NCBI GenBank assembly: GCA_965246765.1
Contig: CBDFFJ010000004.1
Coordinates: 124,001 to 188,000, forward strand
Source of the DNA: UBA1952 sp965246765
GTDB taxonomy: Bacteria > Bacteroidota > Bacteroidia > Chitinophagales > Chitinophagaceae
Length of the DNA: 64,000 nt
Direction: 5' to 3'
Below are positions 51,815 through 61,447 of this stretch, in pieces. Within the stretch, counting starts at the first letter, position 1, and every line of letters starts with the position of its first letter. The notes beneath the pieces are model-generated. The model did no database searches. It worked only from the letters and a program-made list of their open reading frames with translations, and was not told the DNA's origin. The translations under genes were made by a program, and so were the position numbers.

Positions 51815-51847
51815 TTTGCTTCAAGCCACCGCTTCGCCCTATATTTG
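51815..51847 (+). promoter_or_regulatory. promoter of rpoB
   Basis: -33 element TTTG at 51815-51818 and -7 element TATATTTG at 51840-51847, both exact, 21 bp apart. The start point would be near 51853, leaving a leader of about 140 nt before rpoB. Confidence 0.7.
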
Positions 51848-51901
51848 CAGTCCGCGCGTGCACCCATCACTGATTGTAATAAGCAACTAATACCGTAATT
51901 A

Positions 51902-51940
51902 CCCGCAAGGAAAAAGCGACCCTTTTCCTTCGGGCTTTTT
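51902..51940 (+). terminator. terminator-like hairpin in the rpoB leader (attenuator candidate)
   Basis: CCCG-c-AAGGAAAA (51902-51914) pairs with TTTTCCTT-CGGG (51923-51934), one bulged C, followed by CTTTTT. It lies between the promoter and the start codon of rpoB, so it can act as an attenuator. Confidence 0.7.
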
Positions 51941-51992
51941 GACGTCTGTATTGGTCAGCCCTAAAACTGCAAGAAAAAGGACTCAATATACT

Positions 51993-54900
51993 ATGGCTAA
52001 CATAACCAAGAAAACGGCTTCCGGCCGCATCAACTTCGGCAAGATAGGAGATGTAGCGGATACCCCGGACCTGCTGGCGATTCAGCTCCAGGCGTTCAAG
52101 GAATTCTTCCAGCTGGAGACGACGCCTGACAAGCGTAACAATGAGGGCTTGTTCAACGTGTTTAACGAGAACTTCCCCATCACGGACACGCGCAACATCT
52201 TTGTGCTGGAGTTTCTGGATTACTTCGTTGACCCGCCACGCTACTCCATTGAGGAGTGTATGGACCGCGGCCTCACGTACAGCGTTCCGCTGAAGGCGAA
52301 GCTGAAGCTGAGCTGTAATGACGAAGAGCACATTGACTTTGAAACCATCGTTCAGGATGTGTTTCTGGGCAACATCCCGTACATGACGCCGCGCGGTACG
52401 TTCGTAGTGAACGGTGCTGAGCGCGTTGTTGTAAGCCAGCTGCACCGCTCTCCAGGCGTATTCTTCGGACAGAGCGTGCACCCGAACGGCACCAAGATTT
52501 ATTCCGCCCGCGTAATCCCGTTCAAGGGCGCGTGGATGGAGTTTGCGACGGACATCAACAATGTGATGTACGCGTACATTGACCGTAAGAAAAAATTCCC
52601 GGTAACTACGCTTCTGCGCTCTATTGGCTACGAAACAGATAAGGACATCCTGCAGCTCTTCGGCATGGCCGATGAGGTGAAGACGGATAAGAAGACGCTG
52701 AGTGCCCACATCGGTCGTCGCCTGGCAGCCCGCGTACTGCGCAGCTGGACGGAAGACTTCGTAGATGAGGACACCGGCGAAGTAGTATCTATTGAGCGTA
52801 ATGAAGTAGTGCTTGACCGTGATAGCGTTCTGGACGAGGACAACGCTGCGATGATTCAGGAAATGAACATCCCGACGGTGTTCCTGCAGAAGGAAGAGCT
52901 GAGTGGTGACTACTCTATTATATACAACACGCTGAATAAGGATACTTCCAACTCTGAGCTGGAAGCAGTGCAGCACATCTATCGTCAGCTCCGCGGCTCT
53001 GATGCCCCGGATGATGAGACGGCGCGCGGCATTATTGAAAAGCTCTTCTTTTCCGACAAACGTTATGACCTCGGCGAAGTAGGCCGCTATAAGATTAACC
53101 GTAAGCTCGGTCTGGATATCAAGATTGAGAAGAAGGTTCTTACCAAGGAAGACATCATCACCATCATCAAGTACCTCGTTCGCCTGACGAACGGCAAGGC
53201 TGATATTGACGATATTGACCACCTCTCCAACCGTCGCGTGCGCACGGTAGGCGAGCAGCTGTTTGCGCAGTTTGGCGTAGGCTTGGCGCGTATGGCGCGT
53301 ACCATCCGCGAGCGGATGAACGTTCGGGACAATGAGGTGTTCACGCCGATTGACCTGATTAATGCGCGTACGCTTTCTTCCGTAATCAACTCCTTCTTTG
53401 GTACAAGCCAGCTGTCGCAGTTTCTTGACCAGACGAATCCACTTTCTGAAATCACCCACAAGCGCCGTATCTCGGCACTCGGCCCAGGCGGTCTGAGCCG
53501 TGAGCGTGCGGGCTTTGAGGTTCGTGACGTACACTATTCTCACTACGGCCGTCTCTGTACTATTGAGACGCCGGAAGGCCCGAACATCGGTCTGATTTCA
53601 ACACTTTGCGTACACGCGAAGATTAATGAAATGGGCTTCATTGAAACGCCATACCGCAAGGTGAAGGGCGGCAAGGTTGACCTGAAGAACCAACACTATC
53701 TATCTGCAGAAGAAGAAGACGAAGCTAAGATTGCCCAGGCCAATGTGCCTATGGACGACAAGGGCAATTTCACCGGCGCAACTGTAACAAGCCGCCAGAC
53801 CGGCGACTTCCCGCTGCTGCCGCCGGACGAAGTAGAATACATGGACGTGGCGCCGAATCAAATCGTGGGTCTGTCTGCATCACTGATTCCGTTCCTGGAG
53901 CATGATGACGCCAACCGTGCCCTGATGGGTTCAAACATGCAACGTCAGGCCGTTCCGCTGATTCGTCCGCAAGTGCCAATCGTTGGTACAGGTCTTGAAG
54001 GCCGTGCTGCCCGCGATGCGCGTATTCAAATCCACGCCGAAGGCGATGGTGTAATTGAATACGTTGACGCGAACGAGATTCACGTGCGCTACAACCGCAA
54101 TGAAGCGGCCCGTTTGGTATCGTTTGACGACGACCTGAAGGTGTACCGCCTCACAAAATATAAGAAGACTAACCAGAGCACGTCTATCACGCTGCGTCCA
54201 TGCGTTCGCAAGGGCCAGAAGGTGAAGCAGCACGACTTCCTCACAGAAGGCTATGCAACGCAGGCGGGAGAGCTGGCACTGGGCCGGAACCTGAAAGTGG
54301 CGTTCATGCCTTGGAAGGGTTACAACTTTGAGGATGCCATCGTAATCAACGAAAAGGTAGCCCGTGAAGACTGGTTCACATCCGTACACATTGACGAGTA
54401 TGAGCTGGAAGTGCGCGACACCAAGCTGGGCGAAGAAGAGCTGACCTCCGACATTCCGAACGTTTCTGAAGAAGCAACGAAGGATTTGGACGAGAACGGC
54501 CTCATCCGCATCGGCGCACACATCGGCGAAGGCGATATCCTGATTGGTAAGATTACCCCGAAGGGTGAAACTGACCCGACTCCGGAAGAAAAGCTCCTCC
54601 GCGCCATCTTCGGCGACAAGGCCGGTGATGCCAAGGATGCTTCGCTGAAGGCTTCATCAGGTACAGAAGGTATCGTTATTGAAAAGCAACTTTTCCAGCG
54701 CGCTAAGAAGGATAAGAACTCTAAGGTGCGTGAGAAGGCTGCGCTTGAGAAGATTGAAGAAGTACACACGAAGAACACGACAGGCATCAAGGAGCTGTTG
54801 ATGGAAAAGCTGATGACTATCCTCAGCAATAAAACATCAGCGGGCGTTCAAAACAACTTCGGCGAGCCGGTTATCACTAAGGGTGGTAAGTTCAACACGA

Positions 54901-55805
54901 AGACGCTGGGCTCCATTGATTATTCCACTGTAAACCCGCTGAACTGGACTGGCGAAGCGGAGACAGATGAGATGATTAATCAGCTCCTGCACAATTATAG
55001 CATTAAGTATAACGAAGAGCTGGGCCGCTACAAGCGCGAGAAGTTCAACCTCTCAATCGGTGATGAATTGCCGGCTGGTGTGTTGAAGCTTGCGAAGGTT
55101 TATCTCGCATCAAAGCGTAAGCTGAAGGTGGGTGATAAGATGGCGGGTCGCCACGGAAACAAGGGCATCGTAGCACGTATTGTTCGTGCGGAAGATATGC
55201 CGTTCCTGGAAGACGGAACACCGGTTGATATCGTTCTGAACCCACTCGGCGTACCAAGCCGTATGAACCTTGGACAGATTTACGAAACTGTTCTTGGCTG
55301 GGCTGGTGAGAAGCTGGGTGTGAAGTTCGCGACGCCAATCTTTGACGGCGCAAGCGTTGAAGAAATCGGTGAGCTGGTGAAGGAAGCCGGTCTGCCGGAG
55401 TTCGGTCACACTTATCTGTATGATGGCGAAACCGGAGAGCGTTTTCACCAGAAAGCGACGGTAGGTATCATCTACATGATTAAGCTGCACCACATGGTTG
55501 ACGATAAGATGCACGCGCGTTCTATCGGCCCATACTCCCTCATTACACAGCAGCCGCTGGGTGGTAAGGCGCAGTTCGGTGGTCAGCGTTTCGGTGAAAT
55601 GGAGGTGTGGGCGCTGGAGGCATATGGGGCGTCCAACATCCTGCAGGAACTTCTTACACTGAAGTCGGATGATATTGTTGGCCGCGCGAAGACGTACGAG
55701 AGCATTGTTAAGGGTGATAATGTTCCTAAGCCTGGGACACCTGAGTCCTTCAATGTACTTGTGAACGAATTACGTGGTTTAGGGCTTGAACTGAAGTTTG
55801 AATAA
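51993..55805 (+). CDS. rpoB: DNA-directed RNA polymerase subunit beta
   Basis: Catalytic RNA polymerase subunit, 1270 residues from the start at 51993 (MANITKKTASGRINFG), the normal length for the phylum; a reading from 51939 would only add 18 poor residues. Seen are FFGTSQLSQFLDQTNPLSEI (the rifampicin region), HKRRISALGPGGLSRERAGF, GYNFEDAIVINEK, KLKVGDKMAGRHGNKGIVAR and the C-terminal QQPLGGKAQFGGQRFGEMEV. In most bacteria rplKAJL lies directly upstream; here it does not. A protease-like gene separates rpoB from rpoC. Confidence 0.98.
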   Translation: MANITKKTASGRINFGKIGDVADTPDLLAIQLQAFKEFFQLETTPDKRNNEGLFNVFNENFPITDTRNIFVLEFLDYFVDPPRYSIEECMDRGLTYSVPLKAKLKLSCNDEEHIDFETIVQDVFLGNIPYMTPRGTFVVNGAERVVVSQLHRSPGVFFGQSVHPNGTKIYSARVIPFKGAWMEFATDINNVMYAYIDRKKKFPVTTLLRSIGYETDKDILQLFGMADEVKTDKKTLSAHIGRRLAARVLRSWTEDFVDEDTGEVVSIERNEVVLDRDSVLDEDNAAMIQEMNIPTVFLQKEELSGDYSIIYNTLNKDTSNSELEAVQHIYRQLRGSDAPDDETARGIIEKLFFSDKRYDLGEVGRYKINRKLGLDIKIEKKVLTKEDIITIIKYLVRLTNGKADIDDIDHLSNRRVRTVGEQLFAQFGVGLARMARTIRERMNVRDNEVFTPIDLINARTLSSVINSFFGTSQLSQFLDQTNPLSEITHKRRISALGPGGLSRERAGFEVRDVHYSHYGRLCTIETPEGPNIGLISTLCVHAKINEMGFIETPYRKVKGGKVDLKNQHYLSAEEEDEAKIAQANVPMDDKGNFTGATVTSRQTGDFPLLPPDEVEYMDVAPNQIVGLSASLIPFLEHDDANRALMGSNMQRQAVPLIRPQVPIVGTGLEGRAARDARIQIHAEGDGVIEYVDANEIHVRYNRNEAARLVSFDDDLKVYRLTKYKKTNQSTSITLRPCVRKGQKVKQHDFLTEGYATQAGELALGRNLKVAFMPWKGYNFEDAIVINEKVAREDWFTSVHIDEYELEVRDTKLGEEELTSDIPNVSEEATKDLDENGLIRIGAHIGEGDILIGKITPKGETDPTPEEKLLRAIFGDKAGDAKDASLKASSGTEGIVIEKQLFQRAKKDKNSKVREKAALEKIEEVHTKNTTGIKELLMEKLMTILSNKTSAGVQNNFGEPVITKGGKFNTKTLGSIDYSTVNPLNWTGEAETDEMINQLLHNYSIKYNEELGRYKREKFNLSIGDELPAGVLKLAKVYLASKRKLKVGDKMAGRHGNKGIVARIVRAEDMPFLEDGTPVDIVLNPLGVPSRMNLGQIYETVLGWAGEKLGVKFATPIFDGASVEEIGELVKEAGLPEFGHTYLYDGETGERFHQKATVGIIYMIKLHHMVDDKMHARSIGPYSLITQQPLGGKAQFGGQRFGEMEVWALEAYGASNILQELLTLKSDDIVGRAKTYESIVKGDNVPKPGTPESFNVLVNELRGLGLELKFE

Positions 55806-55817
55806 TTATGAAGCGGA

Positions 55818-55845
55818 TGTAGAGACGCGATTAAGCGTCTCTACA
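55818..55845. repeat. palindrome between rpoB and the aspartic protease gene
   Basis: TGTAGAGACGC (55818-55828) and its complement (55835-55845) around GATTAA, 11-bp arms. It resembles a palindrome family (GTAGAGACGCGATTAATCGC type) that I recall from many bacterial genomes. There is no T-run, so it is not a normal terminator. Confidence 0.85.
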
Positions 55846-55865
55846 TTGCTCTTTACGACAATATC

Positions 55866-56309
55866 ATGGGACTGATTTACGCAGATATTGAATTGATAAA
55901 CGCAGGCGACATTGAAATGGCGCGTCGTCACATTATTGGCGAGGAAGAAATCAAACGCATGCCAGTTACAATGCTCGTGGACTCCGGAAGTGAATACACC
56001 TGCATCAACGAAACAATCAGAGAGCAATTGGACTTGCCAACAATCAAAACACGTAAAGGACAGTTAGCAGACGGACGCGTGGTAGAATATGATGTAGTCG
56101 GACCCATCAAAGTGGTGTTTAGCAATCGCGCATGCCACACGGATGCGATGGTTTTGCCAGGCGATAATGAGCCACTGTTTGGCGCCATTACAATGGAAGA
56201 CCTGGATGTTATTATACATCCACATCGCAGAGAGATGGTAGTCAACCCGGAACATCCATACTACGCGCAAATGAAACTGAAGGGCATGCCGCCAAAGCGA
56301 ACTTCATAA
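55866..56309 (+). CDS. retropepsin-like (clan AA) aspartic protease
   Basis: A 147-residue protein of the small bacterial clan AA family. The active site D39-S-G41 is in VTMLVDSGSEYTCINE, the flap region is GQLADGRVVEYDVVGPIKV, and the second conserved block is AMVLPGDNEPLFGAITMEDL, with a closing VVNPEHPYYAQMKLKGMP. Like retroviral protease it has one DSG per chain and must dimerise. The beginning MGLIYADIELINAGDIE is typical of the family. It lies between rpoB and rpoC on the same strand (60 bp and 34 bp spacers), an operon where normally nothing intervenes. The cellular target is unknown. Confidence 0.88.
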   Translation: MGLIYADIELINAGDIEMARRHIIGEEEIKRMPVTMLVDSGSEYTCINETIREQLDLPTIKTRKGQLADGRVVEYDVVGPIKVVFSNRACHTDAMVLPGDNEPLFGAITMEDLDVIIHPHRREMVVNPEHPYYAQMKLKGMPPKRTS

Positions 56310-56343
56310 CCTACTCTCTACAAAACAAACTACTAATAAAGAA

Positions 56344-59300
56344 ATGGCTATCAAGAAGGACCTGAAACCAAAACCGGGTTTCAACAAAATCACCATCTCC
56401 CTCGCATCGCCTGATAATATCCTTGACCGTTCATTCGGTGAGGTATTGAAGCCGGAGACTATCAACTACCGGACCTACAAGCCCGAGCGTGACGGCCTGT
56501 TCTGCGAGAAGATATTCGGTCCCGTAAAGGACTACGAATGCTATTGCGGCAAGTACAAGCGTATCCGCTACAAGGGTATCGTTTGCGACCGTTGCGGCGT
56601 AGAAGTGACGGAGAAGAAAGTACGCCGTGAGCGCATGGGCCACATCAAGCTCGTGGTGCCTATTGTACACATCTGGTACTTCAAATCCCTGCCGAATAAA
56701 ATCGGCTACCTGCTCGGCACTTCTTCCAAGAAGATGGAGAGCATTGTGTACTACGAGCGTTATGTGGTGGTACAGGGCGGTGCCGCGGACGAGATGATTC
56801 GCACAAAGCTCAACCTGAAAGAAAAAGAAGGCACGACGCTTCAGCTCATCACTGAAGATGAGTACCTCGAAATTCTTGACGCTCTTCCGCGCGAGAATGC
56901 CATGCTGCCGGACGAAGACCCGAATAAGTTCATCGCTAAGATGGGCGCAGAAAGCCTTCAGGCGCTGCTTTCCCGCATTGACCTGGACTCGCTTTCTTAC
57001 GACCTGCGTAATGCTGCCGCGAATGAAACATCCCAGCAGCGCAAGCAGGAAGCCCTGAAGCGCTTGAGCGTAGTAGAAGCTTTCCGCGATGCGAACAGCC
57101 GCGTAGAGAATAAGCTGGAGTGGATGATTATGCAGTACATCCCGGTTATTCCACCGGAACTGCGTCCGCTCGTTCCACTGGATGGTGGCCGTTTTGCGTC
57201 TTCTGACCTGAACGACCTCTATCGCCGTGTAATCATTCGTAACAATCGTTTGAAGCGTCTGATTGAGATCAAGGCACCTGAAGTAATCCTGCGGAATGAA
57301 AAGCGGATGCTGCAGGAAGCTGTGGATTCCCTGTTTGATAACTCCCGTAAGTCTAATGCCGTAAAGGCGGAAGGCGGACGCGCGCTGAAGTCTTTGTCAG
57401 ATGTTCTGAAAGGCAAGCAAGGCCGTTTCCGTCAGAACCTGCTTGGTAAGCGCGTTGACTACTCCGGTCGTTCTGTAATCGTGGTAGGCCCTGAAATGAA
57501 GCTGCATGAGTGCGGTCTTCCGAAGGACATGGCTGCCGAGCTGTTTAAACCATTCATTATCCGCAAACTCATTGAGCGCGGCATTGTGAAGACGGTGAAG
57601 AGCGCGAAGAAGATGGTAGAGCGCAAGGAGAGCGTTATCTGGGACATCCTGGAAAACGTCCTGAAGGGTCACCCGGTAATGCTAAACCGCGCCCCAACAC
57701 TTCACCGTCTTTCCATCCAGGCCTTCCAGCCGAAGATGATTGAGGGTAAGGCTATTCAGCTCCACCCGCTCGTTTGTTCTGCCTTCAACGCCGACTTTGA
57801 CGGTGACCAGATGGCGGTTCACGTACCACTTTCCAATGCAGCTATCTTGGAGGCGCAGCTCCTGATGCTGGCTTCTCACAATATCCTGAACCCGCAGAAT
57901 GGTACGCCGATCACCCTTCCTTCTCAGGACATGGTGCTTGGTCTGTACTACATCTCTAAGGGCAAGAAGAGCATCAACGGCGAAGTGATGAAGGGCGAAG
58001 GCATGACCTTCTACGGCCCGGATGAAGTTATCATGGCGCACAACGAAGGCCGTGTTGACCTGCACGCATGGATTAAGGTGCGCGTGAACGTGCGCAATAA
58101 GGAAGGCCAGCTGGAACTAAAGCTGACGGAAACAACCGTTGGCCGCGTACTCTTCAACCAATTCGTGCCTAAGCGCAGTGGTTATGTGAATGCCATTCTG
58201 ACCAAGAAGAGCCTTCGCGAAATCATCGGCGACATCCTTAAGAACACAACTATTCCGGAAACTGTACAGTTCCTGGATGATATCAAGACGCTTGGTTTCC
58301 GTACCGCATTCCGCGGCGGACTTTCCTTCTCTATCAACGACCTTACCATTCCTGCCGTGAAGGAGGAACTGGTAGCCGCCGCGCAGGTAGAAGTGGACGA
58401 TGTGATGGAGAACTATAACAATGGTCTCATCACCAACAACGAGCGCTACAACCAAATCATTGACATTTGGAGCCGCGTAGATACGCGCGTAACAGAGACG
58501 CTGATTAAGGAAATGCAGGCGGACAAGCAGGGCTTCAACTCTGTGTACATGATGCTTGATTCCGGCGCCCGTGGTTCCAAGCAGCAGGTAAAGCAGCTCG
58601 CAGGCCTCCGGGGTCTGATGGCCAAGCCGCGCCGCTCTGGCTCTTCCGGTTCAGAAATCATTGAGAACCCAATCCTTTCCAACTTTAAGACCGGTCTTTC
58701 GGTTCTTGAGTACTTCATCTCTACCCACGGTGCCCGTAAGGGTCTCGCCGATACCGCCCTTAAGACGGCAGATGCCGGTTACCTCACGCGTCGTCTGGTT
58801 GACGTTGCGCAGGATGTGGTGATTAATGAAGAAGATTGCGGCACGCTCCGCGGCATCGCAACAACTGCCCTGAAGGATAACGAGGACATCGTAGAACCAC
58901 TTTACGACCGTATCCTCGGCCGTACTTCCCTGCACGACGTTTACGACCCGCTTTCCGATAAGCTCGTAATCAGCGCTGGCGAAGAAATCACGGAAGATGT
59001 TGCCCGCAACATTGACGAGACCGCTATTGAAATGGTGGAAATCCGCTCTGTACTGACTTGCGAAAGCAAGCGCGGTGTTTGTGCGAAGTGCTATGGTAAG
59101 AACCTCGCGACCGGTTACATGGCGCAGAAGGGTGATGCCGTTGGTATCATCGCTGCGCAGTCTATCGGTGAGCCGGGTACACAGCTTACCCTTCGTACCT
59201 TCCACGTGGGTGGTGTGGCTGGTGCAAGCGCTATTGAGAGCAACCTTAATGCGAAGTTTGACGGTACGCTCCAGTTTGACGGCGTTCGTACAACAACCTA

Positions 59301-60666
59301 TACAAATGCAGAAGGCCAGAAAGAAACAGTCGTTATCGGCCGTACCGGTGAGGCTCGGATTATTGATGTAAAGGCCGACCGCTTGCTCATCACTAACAAC
59401 GTTCCTTATGGTTCTATCCTCAAGGCCAAGGATGGCCAGAAGGTGAGCAAGGGCGACGTTATCTGCACATGGGATCCGTTCAACGCCGTTATCATTTCAG
59501 AAGTAAGCGGTTCTGTTCGCTTTGACAATATCATTGAAGGCGTAACCTTCCGTGAAGAAGCTGACGAGCAAACCGGTCACCGCGAGAAGGTGGTGATTGA
59601 AACAAAGGACAAGACCAAGATTCCGGTTATCACCATTGATGGCAAGGACAGCAAATCATACAACCTGCCGGTAGGCTCACACATCGTGGTGGAAGACGGG
59701 CAGACGGTTCAGAACGGCCACGTAATCGTGAAGATTGCGCGCGTGATGGGCCGCAGCCGCGACATCACCGGTGGTCTGCCGCGGGTAACGGAGCTTTTTG
59801 AAGCACGTAACCCAAGCAACCCTGCTGTAGTTGCTGAAATAGACGGCGTAGTAAGCTTCGGCGGTGTAAAGCGCGGTAACCGCGAAATCACTGTAGAAAG
59901 CCGCGAAGGCCTCGTCAAGAAATACCTCGTTCCGCTCACACGCCACATCATGGTGCAGGATGGCGACTTCGTGAAGGCCGGCGCTCCGCTTTCTGATGGT
60001 GCGACTACGCCGAGCGATATCCTCGCCATCAAGGGGCCGTTCGCTGTACAGGAATACCTCGTGAACGAAATCCAGGAAGTGTATCGCCTGCAGGGTGTAA
60101 ACATCAACGACAAGCACATTGAGGTAATCGTCCGCCAGATGATGCGCAAGGTGACCATCGTTGACCCGGGCGACACCAAGTTCCTGGAAGACGATACTGA
60201 AGACAAGGCAGACTTCCAGACAGAGAACGACTGGATTTTTGACAAGAAAGTAATCACCGAAGGCGGTGACAGCGAAACGCTGAAAGCCGGCCAGATTGTA
60301 ACCATCCGCGAAATCCGCGAAGAGAACTCCGCCCTGAAGCGCGCCGATAAGAAGCCGGTTGAATACCGCGACGCATCATCCGCCACATCGGCGCCGCTGC
60401 TGCTCGGTATCACCAAGGCATCCCTTGGTACCCGCTCATGGATTTCCGCGGCTTCCTTCCAGGAAACAACGAAGGTGCTCTCACAAGCGGCCATCAACGG
60501 CAAGACCGACAACCTGCAAGGCCTGAAGGAAAACGTAATTACCGGCAACCTCATCCCGGCGGGTACAGGTATGCGCGATTATAACGACCTCGTGGTAGGC
60601 TCTAAGGAAGAAATGGAACTCCTCATGAATTCCCGCGCTGTGCTGGAGTTTGATGATGAGGAATAA
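56344..60666 (+). CDS. rpoC: DNA-directed RNA polymerase subunit beta'
   Basis: Largest RNA polymerase subunit, 1440 residues. The zinc ribbon is CYCGKYKRIRYKGIVCDRCG, and the catalytic magnesium loop is N482-A-D-F-D-G-D488. The second zinc site has CESKRGVCAKCYG, and the bridge helix and trigger loop region is visible around SGARGSKQQVKQLAGLRGLM. It is read with rpoB across the protease gene, and a terminator follows. Confidence 0.98.
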   Translation: MAIKKDLKPKPGFNKITISLASPDNILDRSFGEVLKPETINYRTYKPERDGLFCEKIFGPVKDYECYCGKYKRIRYKGIVCDRCGVEVTEKKVRRERMGHIKLVVPIVHIWYFKSLPNKIGYLLGTSSKKMESIVYYERYVVVQGGAADEMIRTKLNLKEKEGTTLQLITEDEYLEILDALPRENAMLPDEDPNKFIAKMGAESLQALLSRIDLDSLSYDLRNAAANETSQQRKQEALKRLSVVEAFRDANSRVENKLEWMIMQYIPVIPPELRPLVPLDGGRFASSDLNDLYRRVIIRNNRLKRLIEIKAPEVILRNEKRMLQEAVDSLFDNSRKSNAVKAEGGRALKSLSDVLKGKQGRFRQNLLGKRVDYSGRSVIVVGPEMKLHECGLPKDMAAELFKPFIIRKLIERGIVKTVKSAKKMVERKESVIWDILENVLKGHPVMLNRAPTLHRLSIQAFQPKMIEGKAIQLHPLVCSAFNADFDGDQMAVHVPLSNAAILEAQLLMLASHNILNPQNGTPITLPSQDMVLGLYYISKGKKSINGEVMKGEGMTFYGPDEVIMAHNEGRVDLHAWIKVRVNVRNKEGQLELKLTETTVGRVLFNQFVPKRSGYVNAILTKKSLREIIGDILKNTTIPETVQFLDDIKTLGFRTAFRGGLSFSINDLTIPAVKEELVAAAQVEVDDVMENYNNGLITNNERYNQIIDIWSRVDTRVTETLIKEMQADKQGFNSVYMMLDSGARGSKQQVKQLAGLRGLMAKPRRSGSSGSEIIENPILSNFKTGLSVLEYFISTHGARKGLADTALKTADAGYLTRRLVDVAQDVVINEEDCGTLRGIATTALKDNEDIVEPLYDRILGRTSLHDVYDPLSDKLVISAGEEITEDVARNIDETAIEMVEIRSVLTCESKRGVCAKCYGKNLATGYMAQKGDAVGIIAAQSIGEPGTQLTLRTFHVGGVAGASAIESNLNAKFDGTLQFDGVRTTTYTNAEGQKETVVIGRTGEARIIDVKADRLLITNNVPYGSILKAKDGQKVSKGDVICTWDPFNAVIISEVSGSVRFDNIIEGVTFREEADEQTGHREKVVIETKDKTKIPVITIDGKDSKSYNLPVGSHIVVEDGQTVQNGHVIVKIARVMGRSRDITGGLPRVTELFEARNPSNPAVVAEIDGVVSFGGVKRGNREITVESREGLVKKYLVPLTRHIMVQDGDFVKAGAPLSDGATTPSDILAIKGPFAVQEYLVNEIQEVYRLQGVNINDKHIEVIVRQMMRKVTIVDPGDTKFLEDDTEDKADFQTENDWIFDKKVITEGGDSETLKAGQIVTIREIREENSALKRADKKPVEYRDASSATSAPLLLGITKASLGTRSWISAASFQETTKVLSQAAINGKTDNLQGLKENVITGNLIPAGTGMRDYNDLVVGSKEEMELLMNSRAVLEFDDEE

Positions 60667-60690
60667 TTCAAAAGGTAAAAGGTAAAAGTC

Positions 60691-60727
60691 AAAAGACCGC
60701 TCAGAGATGGGCGGTCTTTTTTATTTT
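60691..60727 (+). terminator. terminator of the rpoBC operon
   Basis: AAAAGACCGC (60691-60700) pairs with GCGGTCTTTT (60711-60720), loop of about 10 bases, followed by TTATTTT. Just before it lies the simple-sequence AAAGGTAAAAGGTAAAAGTC. Confidence 0.9.
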
Positions 60728-60820
60728 CCGCCATTGTCAAGTCTTATGAGCGGCAGCGGATTCGTAGCTTGTGGGAAGCTGTTGATTAAAATCGCCAGCA
60801 GCATCAAAAAATCAAAGCGC

Positions 60821-61246
60821 ATGTCTATAATCCCAGTCATAAAATGGTTCTCATTGGCAGCGCTCTCGTGCGTGGTTATTTGCGTACTGTCCTGCAACAA
60901 ACCTGAGGGTGCCCGGCAATACCTATACATTCCGGTCAGCGGCGGCGTGTACGATACCAGCCTCAACAAAGGCATGGCAGGTGCCTGGATATTCATTGGC
61001 AGAAGACCGTCGTATTCTGGTATTGGCAACGGGCCGGCCTTCACTATTTATGACTCCCTCCGCACCGATTCTGCAGGCCACTACAGTTATATGGTGAAAG
61101 AAGAAGGAAGTCAGAACTATTCCGTAGGCTGCGGTGTGCCGCCAGGCTATACAGACAGTGCTTTTAATAATTTTTATCAGCTTTTTTATGGGAGGGTGAA
61201 TGATAAGATTGCTCCATTGAAAATTGACTTCGTGCTAGTGCGATAA
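60821..61246 (+). CDS. small lipoprotein, unknown function
   Basis: A 141-residue protein with a lipoprotein signal ending in VVICVLSC, the lipidated cysteine at residue 25. The mature part (YLYIPVSGGVYDTSLNKGMA, YSYMVKEEGSQNYSVG) has a carboxypeptidase-regulatory or Ig-like beta pattern common in surface lipoproteins. The start at 60821 gives the signal peptide; an in-frame start at 60707 would lie in the terminator. No family recognised. Confidence 0.75.
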   Translation: MSIIPVIKWFSLAALSCVVICVLSCNKPEGARQYLYIPVSGGVYDTSLNKGMAGAWIFIGRRPSYSGIGNGPAFTIYDSLRTDSAGHYSYMVKEEGSQNYSVGCGVPPGYTDSAFNNFYQLFYGRVNDKIAPLKIDFVLVR

Positions 61247-61272
61247 CCCCAAAGTATTCTGCCATTTCTGCC

Positions 61273-61367
61273 GTTGTTGGTGTTGTCACCAACAACGAAT
61301 CCCGATGCACCTGCCCATATATTGTTGTCATAAGACCAGCAATGGCGGGAGACCAACAATGGCGGGA
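61273..61367. repeat. GTTGTTGGTG hairpin and 17-bp tandem repeat
   Basis: GTTGTTGGTG (61273-61282) pairs with CACCAACAAC (61287-61296). Farther on, GACCAGCAATGGCGGGA (61334-61350) is followed directly by GACCAACAATGGCGGGA (61351-61367), differing at one base. Confidence 0.85.
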
Positions 61368-61447
61368 ACCGCAATGATACACGTTCCGTTGCGTGGAGAC
61401 ACGCAGCCGGGGCTCACGGATGTGCCGCGCCACCCCCGGCCGGTTTT

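Noticed and set aside
51867..53543. 558-codon open frame opposite rpoB
   Set aside because: It lies wholly antisense to conserved rpoB sequence, has no recognisable domain and is a by-product of the GC-rich codon pattern.
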